From the NCBI RefSeq assembly GCF_900107195.1, contig NZ_FNPB01000001.1, positions 1 to 64,000 on the forward strand: a stretch of 64,000 bases of DNA, read 5' to 3'. The position numbers and the translations under genes are program-made. Positions 43,855 through 52,220 of this stretch are shown here, piece after piece. Every line of letters begins with the position of its first letter. The first letter of the stretch is position 1. Source of the DNA: Halobellus clavatus. GTDB taxonomy: Archaea; Halobacteriota; Halobacteria; Halobacteriales; Haloferacaceae. The notes below the pieces were generated by a model. That model had not been told where the DNA came from and did not search any database. It saw nothing but the letters and a program-made list of their open reading frames with translations.

Positions 43855-45617
43855 GACGCATCACCCCGGCGGGCTAAGAACGCACCCAGCGCGAGCACTG
43901 CCGCAATCGCCACCGCGGGCGACAGCGGGACGCTGGACTGCGTCGCCCCCGACGGCGGCAGCGGCGTCCGCGTCACTACGGGGTACGGCGTCGCGGTGGG
44001 CGTCGGCGTCGCCGTCTGCGTTGCTGTCTGCGTCGGCGCTGGCGTCTCGGTGGGGGCTGGCGGGAAGTCGACGACTGCGGTGTCGTTGACGACGTAGCCG
44101 TCGGTGGTGTAGGGCTCGACGTTCGCCCGGTACGACTCGTCTTCGTCGGCCGGTACCAGTTCGGCACGGAGGCGCTGCGCCTCGAACAGCGGCGTGCTTA
44201 GCTCTGCGGTGGCGTTCGCGTGTCGCCCCGGTTCGAGGTAGTCGCTGCGACCCACTGGTTCGCCCGCGGCGTCTTCCAGCCGGACGAATCCACCGTTGGG
44301 GATCTCGGCGGCACCGACCTCGATTGCCGTCCCGTTGGCAGTCTGGTTGTCGATCCGAACCGACGGGTCGGGTGCGACCAGGTGCACCTTCTGTTTCGTC
44401 TGCAGGAAGTACTCTTGCACCCACAGCGTCGCGTTCGTCCCGCGCGAGACCGAGCCGAGATCGAAGGCGGCCTCGAAGGTGCCGCTCTGGTCGACGGTGG
44501 CATCCTGCAGTTGGAGGAACGCGTTCGGGTCGGGCGAGCGGAGGCGGACCTCCAGTTCGGTGCCGGGCGCGCGGTTCGTCTTCCCGGTGACCGGGAACGT
44601 CGCGTTATCCCACGGATAGTGCGTCGCGTCTTCGACGGGCGACAGTGACATCGACGGCTCTTCGAGCGTGAACGTCGTCGTCGCGAGCGTGGTCTCGGAT
44701 TCGACCAAGCCGCTCTCGTCGGTGAGTGCGAACGTCGCCTGGTACTGATTGCGTCCCGACTGCGTCTCGATCGGGACTGCACTCGTGTTCCAGAGGACGT
44801 AGAGACGGTCGTTCGAGAACGACGGGAGAACCGACACGTTCCCACCGTCGGTCGCCACGTACTCGCGTGCCGCGTGGTTGGGACCGGGGTCGGTCTGGGT
44901 GAAGTTGAGTTTGAGTCCGTTGGCGGCGGCACTGCCGGTGAGATCGCTCTCGTTCAACGCGGTTTCGAGGCCGCTCTCCTCGAACCGGATGACGGCGTAA
45001 TCACCCCGGGCGACGGTCGAGCCCTCGCTCATCGCCGCCTCGAGCGGCCCGACGTCGGCGTCGCCGTCCTCGCCGCCGCCGGTGTACTCCGCGGGGGCGA
45101 ACGACTCCGGCGCGCGGAAGGACGCCGCTGTGGTCTCGCCACGGGGTTCGACAGTGAGCGTGCTGAGGTCCTGTTCGACGCCGTCGACCTCGAGGCGGAG
45201 GAGGTACCGCTCAGGTTCGAGTGCCTCGTCGAGCGGTGGAGAGTGCATCGTCGCCGACCCGCCGTCGATGAACTCCGCGGGGTCCGACGCGGTCGTCGCG
45301 CGCGTGTCGAGGACGACCTCGGTGGTCCCGCTGCCACCCAGGTCGACAGTCACGTTGAATCCGTACTCCGAACCGCCGATCGTGAGTGTCCCGCTCCCCG
45401 AGTGAGAGACCGCGATCGTCACCTCGTTGCCGCGGGTGACAGTCAGATTGCCTTCCGTGAACGATCCCGACGCCTCCTCCGTCTGTGCGCTGACGGGCGA
45501 GTCGAGCGCGCCAGCCGTCGACCCCGCCGTCCCGGCGGCGGTCAGTCCCGCGACGGGAGCGACGCCACTGAGCAGGAGGGCGGCGACGACAGCGAGAGTG
45601 ACGGTGGCGTGGGACAT
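43851..45617 (-). CDS. Haloarchaeal surface protein (BGTF-like)
   Basis: A 588-residue secreted protein. The signal peptide is MSHATVTLAVVAALLLSGVA. Repeated beta domains follow (GNEVTIAVSHSGSGTLTIGG, GTNATLWVQEYFLQTKQKVH), with many N-x-S/T sequons. A Thr/Pro stalk (PAPTQTATQTATPTPTATPY) and a C-terminal helix (PLSPAVAIAAVLALGAFLAR) anchor it. The C-terminus resembles PGF-CTERM proteins but the PGF tripeptide that archaeosortase recognises is absent. It is coupled to the Mrr-like gene by ATGA. Confidence 0.83.
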   Translation of the reverse strand: MSHATVTLAVVAALLLSGVAPVAGLTAAGTAGSTAGALDSPVSAQTEEASGSFTEGNLTVTRGNEVTIAVSHSGSGTLTIGGSEYGFNVTVDLGGSGTTEVVLDTRATTASDPAEFIDGGSATMHSPPLDEALEPERYLLRLEVDGVEQDLSTLTVEPRGETTAASFRAPESFAPAEYTGGGEDGDADVGPLEAAMSEGSTVARGDYAVIRFEESGLETALNESDLTGSAAANGLKLNFTQTDPGPNHAAREYVATDGGNVSVLPSFSNDRLYVLWNTSAVPIETQSGRNQYQATFALTDESGLVESETTLATTTFTLEEPSMSLSPVEDATHYPWDNATFPVTGKTNRAPGTELEVRLRSPDPNAFLQLQDATVDQSGTFEAAFDLGSVSRGTNATLWVQEYFLQTKQKVHLVAPDPSVRIDNQTANGTAIEVGAAEIPNGGFVRLEDAAGEPVGRSDYLEPGRHANATAELSTPLFEAQRLRAELVPADEDESYRANVEPYTTDGYVVNDTAVVDFPPAPTETPAPTQTATQTATPTPTATPYPVVTRTPLPPSGATQSSVPLSPAVAIAAVLALGAFLARRGDAS

Positions 45618-45715
45618 CTGGGGACAGCCGTTTCCCTACGCTACCCAGTACGCGGCATAAAGCACTACGGTCGAAGCATCAGATGTGATAACCAAACGGG
45701 CGACGGAGGCGGCGC

Positions 45716-46003
45716 TCAGAGCGCGCCGGGCACGATCGCAGTCGCGAGCAGCCCAACCGTTCCGAGTACTCCTAAGACGACGAAGAGGGCGTTCTCCGCG
45801 GTTGGGTCCTCGGGTTCGATCGGCGGCCGCTCGAACGGGAGTCCCGTTTCGAGTTGCCCGCCCGCCACGTCGTCCTCGGTCGCCTCGTCGTGGCCCGGAT
45901 CGGTTCCGTCTGGGCTGTCGGGTCCCGCAGGTGAATCGGAGACAGAAGTTCGGGCGCTGTCGTCGTCTGCCCGGTCGGCGTCTATGTCGGGGCCGCTCAT
46001 CAT
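45716..46003 (-). CDS. Small C-terminally anchored acidic protein
   Basis: A 95-residue haloarchaeal protein. The first about 65 residues are acidic and disordered. LPFERPPIEPEDPTAENALF leads into one C-terminal helix (FVVLGVLGTVGLLATAIVPG). ATG 46003 and ATG 46000 are both possible starts. It lies 28 nt after pyk on the same strand and may be its operon partner. Function is not known. Confidence 0.75.
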   Translation of the reverse strand: MMSGPDIDADRADDDSARTSVSDSPAGPDSPDGTDPGHDEATEDDVAGGQLETGLPFERPPIEPEDPTAENALFVVLGVLGTVGLLATAIVPGAL

Positions 46004-46031
46004 CGGAGGAACGGTCGCCGAGAAGAAAGGC

Positions 46032-47813
46032 CTACCGCTCGGGGAGGCCCGCGCCCTCGCCGCTGCGGTTCCGGTGGCGGATCACGTCGCCCTCGTAGAC
46101 GATGCCTCGCTCGGCGTGGAGCGTCAGCGTCGTCCCGGGCGACACCGCGTTCGGGAGGGGGGCCCCCGAAATCATCGGGAGTCCGAGTTCGCGCGCGACC
46201 AGCGCCGGATAGCCCGTCATTCCCGGGCGCGCGTCGACGATCCCGCCCAGTTTGGCCGCATCACCGTCGAACTCGCCGTCGAAGTTCGCCGGCAGCGAGA
46301 GGATCGCGCCGTCCGGAACGTCGGTCAGATCGCCGTCCACAGAGACGGCCAGCGGGCCGGAAACCCGACCGCCGACGACCTTGCGCCCGGTGGCGACGGC
46401 CTCGGCCGCGACGTGGAGTTTCAGCATGTTCGTCGTGTTCGTCCCCTCCAGTTCGGTCATCATACCGGAGAGGACGACGAGGGTGTCGCCGGAGGACGCG
46501 ACGCCGGCTTCGAGCGCGGCGTCGACGGCGTCGTCCATCATCTGATCGATGTCGTCGCGATAGGAGGAGTATTCGGAGATCACGCCCCACGAGAGCGCGA
46601 GTTGCCGGCGGACGCGGTCGGTCGGTGTGGTCGCGACCACCGGGACCGCGGGGCGGAACTTCGCCGTCTTCCGGGCGGTGTACCCCGACTCGGAGGCCGC
46701 GACGATGGCGCTCGCTCCGACGTCGCGCGCGAGGTACCGCGCCGAGCGGGCGAGGGCTTCGGTCCGAGAGTCCTCCTCGGAGTTTGGAATTCGTCGTTCT
46801 CTCCCCTCGGCGTACTCGTCGCTGGATTCGACCTGCCGGACGATGCGATCCATCGTCTCGACGACCCGGACGGGATCGTCCCCGATGGCGGTCTCACCGG
46901 ACAGCATCACGGCGTCCGTGCCGTCGAGCACCGCGTTCGCGACGTCGGAGGCTTCCGCGCGCGTCGGCCGCCGGGCGCGGACCATCGAGTCCAGCATCTC
47001 GGTCGCGGTGATCACGGGCGTCCCCGTCTCGTGACACCGACGGATGATCCGCTTTTGAATGATCGGGACGTCTTCCAGCGGCATCTCGACGCCGAGGTCG
47101 CCGCGGGCGACCATCACGCCGTAGGCGGCGTCGATGATCTCCTCGAGATTCTCGACCGCGCCGGCGCGCTCGATCTTCGCGACGATCGGGATGTCCGCCC
47201 CGAGGTCGTCGAGCGCGTCGTTGATCGTGTATATATCCGACGCCGAGCGGACGAACGAGGCCGCGACGAAGTCGGCCTCGGTCTCGGCGGCGACGCGGAG
47301 TTCCTCGCGGTCGGTCTCGGTGATCAGATCGATGTCGAGGTCGACGCCGGGGAGATTTACCCCTTTCCGTCCGGCGAGTTCGCCGCCGGAGTTGATCCGC
47401 GCGACGACGGTGTCGCCGTCGACGCGGCGAACGGTCGCTTCGATCCGCCCGTCGTCAAGGAGAATCCTGTCGTCGGGTTCGGCGGCCGCGATGGAGTACG
47501 AGAGACCCACGGTCTCCGGTGTCGCCTCCTCGCTCTGAACGAACTGAACGTCCGAACCGGTTTCGAGATAGATCGGCTCGTCTAACGGCGCGGTCCGGAC
47601 CTCTGGCCCCTGGAGGTCGACCATCGCCGCGACCGGACGCTCGGTGACCTCGTCGGCCGCGCGGATCCGCCGGATGACCTCCCGGCGGTGCGCTGGCGTC
47701 CCGTGGCTCGCGTTGAGCCGTGCGACGCTCATCCCCGCGTCCGCGAGTGCCCGGATCGTCGACTTCTCGTCGGACGCCGGGCCGAGCGTACAGACGATCT
47801 TCGCGTTTCGCAT
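46032..47813 (-). CDS. pyk: Pyruvate kinase with extra C-terminal domain
   Basis: A 593-residue pyruvate kinase, the last step of glycolysis (PEP + ADP to pyruvate + ATP). Core motifs are AKIVCTLGPASDEKSTIRAL, VARLNASHGT, IVAKIERAGAVENLEEIIDA, ARGDLGVEMP and VMLSGETAIGDDPVRVV. Beyond the usual about 475 residues is a PEP-utilising mobile domain: GLPMISGAPLPNAVSPGTTL and VYEGDVIRHR. ATG 47813 starts MRNAKIVCT, and a TATA element lies 27 nt upstream. A TrmB-like site overlaps that promoter. Confidence 0.96.
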   Translation of the reverse strand: MRNAKIVCTLGPASDEKSTIRALADAGMSVARLNASHGTPAHRREVIRRIRAADEVTERPVAAMVDLQGPEVRTAPLDEPIYLETGSDVQFVQSEEATPETVGLSYSIAAAEPDDRILLDDGRIEATVRRVDGDTVVARINSGGELAGRKGVNLPGVDLDIDLITETDREELRVAAETEADFVAASFVRSASDIYTINDALDDLGADIPIVAKIERAGAVENLEEIIDAAYGVMVARGDLGVEMPLEDVPIIQKRIIRRCHETGTPVITATEMLDSMVRARRPTRAEASDVANAVLDGTDAVMLSGETAIGDDPVRVVETMDRIVRQVESSDEYAEGRERRIPNSEEDSRTEALARSARYLARDVGASAIVAASESGYTARKTAKFRPAVPVVATTPTDRVRRQLALSWGVISEYSSYRDDIDQMMDDAVDAALEAGVASSGDTLVVLSGMMTELEGTNTTNMLKLHVAAEAVATGRKVVGGRVSGPLAVSVDGDLTDVPDGAILSLPANFDGEFDGDAAKLGGIVDARPGMTGYPALVARELGLPMISGAPLPNAVSPGTTLTLHAERGIVYEGDVIRHRNRSGEGAGLPER

Positions 47814-47822
47814 AGCAGGGTA

Positions 47823-47838
47823 TACTCGGTAGTGAGTT
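47823..47838 (-). promoter_or_regulatory. TrmB-like operator at the pyk promoter
   Basis: On the plus strand this is TACT-CGGTAGT-GAGTT; on the gene's strand it is AACT-N7-GAGTA. The TrmB consensus of Halobacterium is TACT-N7/8-GAGTA, so each strand has one mismatch. It sits just downstream of the TATA element, overlapping it by two bases, the position where TrmB represses. Confidence 0.65.
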
Positions 47839-47843
47839 AAAAA
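47837..47843 (-). promoter_or_regulatory. TATA element of pyk
   Basis: TTTTTAA on the minus strand is centred 27 nt before ATG 47813, predicting a leaderless transcript. Confidence 0.65.
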
Positions 47844-47930
47844 GACCGCCGGTGACGGATCGACAGTAAACAATTGTGCCCGGCACGCTGCGATCGCTCC
47901 AGTCCTTCGCGAGTGCGACCGGCCGGTGGA

Positions 47931-50006
47931 CTACTTGATCTTCGTGCCCGGTTCGGCGTCCTCGTGCGTGGTCAACAGGTCGGCCTGTTCGCCCGCGGCG
48001 AGGAGCATCCCGTTGGACTCGACGCCGAACAGTTCGGCCTTCTCGAGGTTGGCGACGACGACGATCCGCGTGCCGGGGAGCGAATCGAGGTCGTGAAGTT
48101 GCTTGATGCCGGCGACGATCTGGCGCTCTTCGACGCCGATGTCGACGGTGAGTTTCGCGAGTTTGTCCGCGCCGTCGACGCCCTCGGCCGCGAGAATCTC
48201 GCCGACTCTGATGTCGAGGTCCTGGAAATCCTCGAAGCCGATCCGCTCGTCGGCGATCGGTTCGAGGTCGGCGGCCGCGTCGTCGGATTCGGCTGCCTCG
48301 TCGTCTTCGTGTTCCGTCTCGGCCTCGTCGTCAGCCGTGGCCTCGGCGACGCGCGCCTCCAGTTTCTCGTTCAGTTCCTCGACGCGCTCTTCGGGGATCT
48401 TCTCGAAGAGTTCGTCGGGTTCGTCGAACTCGTCGCCGGGCGCGTCGAGCGCGGCGTCGACCTCGACCGCGTGGACGTCGCCGTCGGCGTCGAGGTCCGC
48501 CCAGAGTCGCGCCGCCGTCTCGGGAACCACGGGCTCGAAGAGGACGGCGACCGCCGTCGCGATCTGGACGCAGTCGCGGATGACCTGCGCCTTCTCGGGG
48601 TCGTCGTCGTCGAGTTTCCAGGGCTCGTTCCGCTGGATGTACTCGTTGCCGAACTGCGCGAGGCGAACCGCGCTCTCGCCGACGTCCCGGACGGAGTAGT
48701 CGTTGACGCCCGCCTCGAACTCGGCGATGGCCTCCTCGATCCGCTCGCGGACCTGCGGCGAGAGGTCCGCGTCGGGCGTGCCGCCGAACTCCCGGGCGGC
48801 GAAGAGCAGCGAGCGGTAGGCGAAGTTGCCGACAGTACCGACCAGTTCGTTGTTCACGCGCTCGCGGAACCGCGCCCACGAGAAGTCGACGTCCTGCTGG
48901 AAGCCGCCGTTGGTCGCGAGGTAGTACCGAAGCAGGTCGGGACGGAAGCCCTCCTCGAGATACTCGTCGGCCCAGACGGCGCGGTTCCGCGACGTCGAGA
49001 ACCCCTTGCCCTCGAGCGTGATGAAGCCGGACGCCATCACGGCTCTGGGCTCGGTGTAGCCGGCCGCGTGGAGCATCGCCGGCCAGAAGACGGTGTGGTG
49101 CTGGATGATGTCCCGCCCGATGATGTGGACGATGTCACCGTCTTCGCGCCAGACCTGCTCCCAGTCGAAGGCGTCGCGTCCGACGCGGTCGGTGTACTGC
49201 TTCGTCGAGGAGATGTACTCGATCGGCGCGTCGACCCAGACGTAGAGGACCAGGTCCTCGTCGTCGGGGTGGTCGACCCCCCAGTCCATGTCGCGGGTGA
49301 TACACCAGTCCTGGAGTTCGCCTTCGACCCACTCGCGGGGCTGGTTCTGGGCGTTCGAGGTTCCCTCCAGGCGGTCGAGGAATCCCGAGAGGTACTCCTG
49401 GAGGTCGGAGACGGCGAAGAACTTGTGTTCGCGCTCGTGGTACTCCGCGGGGTTGCCCGTGATGGTCGAGACGGGATCTTCGATCTCGCCGGGTTCGAGA
49501 TGGCGGCCACACCCTTCGTCGCACTCGTCGCCGCGGGCGTGTTCGCCGCAGTACGGGCAGGCGCCCTCGACGAAGCGGTCGGGGAGCCACTGATCGGCGT
49601 CAGGGTCGTAAGCGACGGGGATCTCCTTCTCGTAGACGTAGCCTTCCGACTCCAGCGTGCGGACGATCTCCTGGGTCGTCTCGACGTTCGTCTCGTCGTG
49701 CGTGTGTCCGTAATTGTCGAACTCGACGTCGAACTTCGGGAACGTCTCCTCGTAGGCCTCGTGGTGCCGCAGGGCGAACTCCTCGGGCGTGACGCCCTCC
49801 TGTTCGGCGTTGACCGCGACGGGCGTCCCGTGCATATCCGATCCCGAGACGAAGGCGGTCTCTTGGCCGAGTCGCTTCAGCGCGCGGCTGTAGATATCGC
49901 CACCGACGTAGGTGCGAAGGTGACCGATGTGGAGGTCGCCGTTGGCGTACGGCAGCCCACAGGTCACCACCGCCGGCTCGTTGGTGGGGAAGTCCTCGTG
50001 GCTCAT
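47931..50006 (-). CDS. metG: Methionyl-tRNA synthetase
   Basis: A 691-residue class I synthetase. HIGH motif: LPYANGDLHIGHLRTYVGGD. The zinc knuckle has CPYCGEHARGDECDEGC. The KMSKS loop is degenerate (GKGFSTSRNRAVW). The anticodon-binding helical domain follows. A C-terminal OB-fold tRNA-binding domain (about 585-690: FQDLDIRVGEILAAEGVDGA, DLDSLPGTRIVVVANLEKAE) is fused after an acidic linker. ATG 50006 (MSHEDFPTNEPAVVTCG) is preferred to ATG 50033. Confidence 0.96.
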   Translation of the reverse strand: MSHEDFPTNEPAVVTCGLPYANGDLHIGHLRTYVGGDIYSRALKRLGQETAFVSGSDMHGTPVAVNAEQEGVTPEEFALRHHEAYEETFPKFDVEFDNYGHTHDETNVETTQEIVRTLESEGYVYEKEIPVAYDPDADQWLPDRFVEGACPYCGEHARGDECDEGCGRHLEPGEIEDPVSTITGNPAEYHEREHKFFAVSDLQEYLSGFLDRLEGTSNAQNQPREWVEGELQDWCITRDMDWGVDHPDDEDLVLYVWVDAPIEYISSTKQYTDRVGRDAFDWEQVWREDGDIVHIIGRDIIQHHTVFWPAMLHAAGYTEPRAVMASGFITLEGKGFSTSRNRAVWADEYLEEGFRPDLLRYYLATNGGFQQDVDFSWARFRERVNNELVGTVGNFAYRSLLFAAREFGGTPDADLSPQVRERIEEAIAEFEAGVNDYSVRDVGESAVRLAQFGNEYIQRNEPWKLDDDDPEKAQVIRDCVQIATAVAVLFEPVVPETAARLWADLDADGDVHAVEVDAALDAPGDEFDEPDELFEKIPEERVEELNEKLEARVAEATADDEAETEHEDDEAAESDDAAADLEPIADERIGFEDFQDLDIRVGEILAAEGVDGADKLAKLTVDIGVEERQIVAGIKQLHDLDSLPGTRIVVVANLEKAELFGVESNGMLLAAGEQADLLTTHEDAEPGTKIK

Positions 50007-50081
50007 ACTGGGTGATGGAGACGGCGACACCAAAATCCCGCTGGTTCGAAGTCGCCGACGCCGGTGTGTCGGCGGCCGGCG

Positions 50082-50684
50082 TCACACGATCGACAGCACG
50101 GTGCCGACGCCGACGAGCGTCACGAGCAGGCGACCGACGCTGCCGGCGAACGTCGCGGCCGCGAACTTCGGATAGTCCTCTTCGAGGACGGCGAACGCGT
50201 AGATCGACAGCGTGTCCGGGAAGAAGGGGACCGAGAGCGCCACCGCGAGCCCGGCGTATCCCCACCGCTGGGCGATCTCGACGGTCCGACGCTCGGACCA
50301 CTCGACCACGTCGAAGCGGGAGTTGCGCAGGAAGCGGATGACCGGCCCGGATTCTTTGACCTCCTGACCGATGTGAAACGCGAAGACGCTGCCGGCTGCC
50401 TTCCCGATCGCACTCGACAGGATGATGACTGTGAGTCGCCCGGCCTCGCCCAACCCGAGATTGAGCGGCGCGAGGAGCACGACCTCGCTGACGCCGGGCA
50501 GCGCGAACGCGATCAGGAACGAGTAGACGACGATGATCCCCACGCCGGGCCAGCCGGTCGCGGTCTCGACCGCAGCGGAGAGCCAGCCGAAGTCCGGCCA
50601 CAGATCGCTCGCGACGGCGAGACCGGCGGGGCCGGCCGTCTCTGCGAGCGGTTCGAGCACAGCGACCACGGCGGGGACTGACAC
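50082..50684 (-). CDS. VTT (DedA/SNARE-associated-like) membrane protein
   Basis: A 200-residue polytopic protein with the VTT-domain pattern: VVYSFLIAFALPGVSEVVLL, LGEAGRLTVIILSSAIGKAA, WGYAGLAVALSVPFFPDTLS and AATFAGSVGRLLVTLVGVGT. Acidic and Pro residues near helix 2 and the Arg near the C-terminus fit the family, whose members move phospholipids or ions. GTG 50684 is chosen: upstream in-frame sequence is antisense to nothing coherent and has no membrane features. Confidence 0.8.
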   Translation of the reverse strand: MSVPAVVAVLEPLAETAGPAGLAVASDLWPDFGWLSAAVETATGWPGVGIIVVYSFLIAFALPGVSEVVLLAPLNLGLGEAGRLTVIILSSAIGKAAGSVFAFHIGQEVKESGPVIRFLRNSRFDVVEWSERRTVEIAQRWGYAGLAVALSVPFFPDTLSIYAFAVLEEDYPKFAAATFAGSVGRLLVTLVGVGTVLSIV

Positions 50685-50841
50685 GTGTGAGAGGCACTGA
50701 GACACACGGGGAGGTAAGTCTTGAGATTCGTGGACGGACGCCGGGTGCGCCCGGTTCGAAACGGACGGCAGCGGTCGGGGGCCACCGTCGGGAGCGGGAG
50801 GGCCCTGCGGGTGTCGGCAGCACTCCGTCCGCCAGACGCGG

Positions 50842-52038
50842 CTACCGGACGTCGTCGAGGTCAGCGAGGAAGGACCGCAGTCCGTTCTCTGTGACGTGGG
50901 GCATAACGACGATCCGCGCGAGGCCGGAGCCGGTCCGCGAGAGCCGCCAGCCGCGGTCGCGAAGCGCCTCGAAGGTTCCTGGGGCGACGTCGGCGACGAC
51001 GATCGGGAGTTCCACCGCGGGGACGTCGTAGTCGCGGCTGCGGAGTTCGTCGGCGAGCCAGCCTGCCAGTCGGTCCGTCCGCTCGTACTCCCGACGGTAG
51101 CCGTCGGGCCACAGCTCCTCGATGGCGGCCGCGGCGCTCGCAACGCCCGCACCGCTCCGCGTGCCCGTGAGCGACGCCTGCGACGTGGACTCCAGATACG
51201 GGGTGTCCACCGCGAGCGCGTCCATGCCCTCGGGGTCGCGAAAGAGCAGGCCGCCCGCGGGGATGGCCGCTCGGCCGCACTTGTGTGGATCGATCGTCAG
51301 CGAGTCGATGCCCGCGTGAGCGAAGTTCCAGGCGTGGTCGGTGAACGGGAGGAGAAAGCCCCCCCAGGCGGCGTCGACGTGGCAGTACGCCCCCTCGTCG
51401 TGAGCGATGGCCGCCAGTTCCGGGATCGGATCGACGCGACCGTACTCGGTGCTGCCGGCGACGCCCACGACAAGGACCGTCTCTTCGTCGACGGCGGCCG
51501 CGACGCCGTCGAGGTCCGCGCGGTGATCTGCGTCGGTCGGGACCGATCGGAGTTCGACATTGAGGAGGTCGGCCGCCTTGGTGAACGAGAAGTGCGCACT
51601 CTCGGGGACGACGACGTTCGGCTCCGCGACGGCGCAGCGTTCCCGCGCCGAGCGGACGGCCTGGATGTTCGCCTCGGTGCCGCCGCTCGTCACGTAGCCG
51701 TGCGGTTCGGCACCCGCATCGCGGACGCCCTCGCTGTCGACGCCGACCGCGCGTCCGCCCAGCGACTCGGACTCGTCGGGACCGCGATCTACGGTCTGGG
51801 AGTCGTCGGGGTCGGACGCACCCTCCGGCGGGGCGGACTGTGGCGGGACGTCGAGGCCGGCCAATCGCCCGAGTTCGGTGACGACGCGCGCCTCGAGTCG
51901 GGCGATCTCGGTGTAGGTCGCCGGATCGCCCGGGTTCGTCGCGAGAAATCGCTCTGCGGCCTCTCTCGCGGCAGGATGTGGTTCGGTACACATCGACGAG
52001 AGAACACGGTCGAACTCCTGCGGGGCCGCCCGCTGCAT
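50842..52038 (-). CDS. mfnA: MfnA-like pyridoxal-phosphate decarboxylase
   Basis: A 398-residue group II PLP decarboxylase. Archaeal MfnA acts on tyrosine in methanogens; in non-methanogens it is thought to decarboxylate aspartate to beta-alanine for coenzyme A. PLP lysine is in [32 protein letters not shown] and [20 protein letters not shown] are also typical. About 40 acidic residues (about 74-113) are inserted between [10 protein letters not shown] and the SGGTEAN region. ATG 52038 ([20 protein letters not shown]) matches relatives. Confidence 0.9.
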   Translation of the reverse strand: MQRAAPQEFDRVLSSMCTEPHPAAREAAERFLATNPGDPATYTEIARLEARVVTELGRLAGLDVPPQSAPPEGASDPDDSQTVDRGPDESESLGGRAVGVDSEGVRDAGAEPHGYVTSGGTEANIQAVRSARERCAVAEPNVVVPESAHFSFTKAADLLNVELRSVPTDADHRADLDGVAAAVDEETVLVVGVAGSTEYGRVDPIPELAAIAHDEGAYCHVDAAWGGFLLPFTDHAWNFAHAGIDSLTIDPHKCGRAAIPAGGLLFRDPEGMDALAVDTPYLESTSQASLTGTRSGAGVASAAAAIEELWPDGYRREYERTDRLAGWLADELRSRDYDVPAVELPIVVADVAPGTFEALRDRGWRLSRTGSGLARIVVMPHVTENGLRSFLADLDDVR

Positions 52039-52220
52039 AGCACTGTGTACCATCCCGTCGCGTTTAGGTATTCTGTTCCGGGAAAAGCAGGAAGCAAAGC
52101 GAGAGGAGCGAGACGAACAGTGGCTGGTAGCTGTCCGCGACGGCTCCTCGTGGACCGGTGCAGTCCCGGAGATCGCAGATCCGGCGGCCCGATCACCGAG
52201 ATGGGGTTACGCCGAGCGCC

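Noticed and set aside
44874-47585. Plus-strand open frame of about 900 codons opposite the surface protein and pyk
   Set aside because: It is a shadow of pyruvate kinase and the surface-protein gene; sequence is low-complexity R/G/D/V with no family signal.
47874-50015. Plus-strand open frame of about 710 codons opposite metG
   Set aside because: Antisense shadow of a clear methionyl-tRNA synthetase gene.
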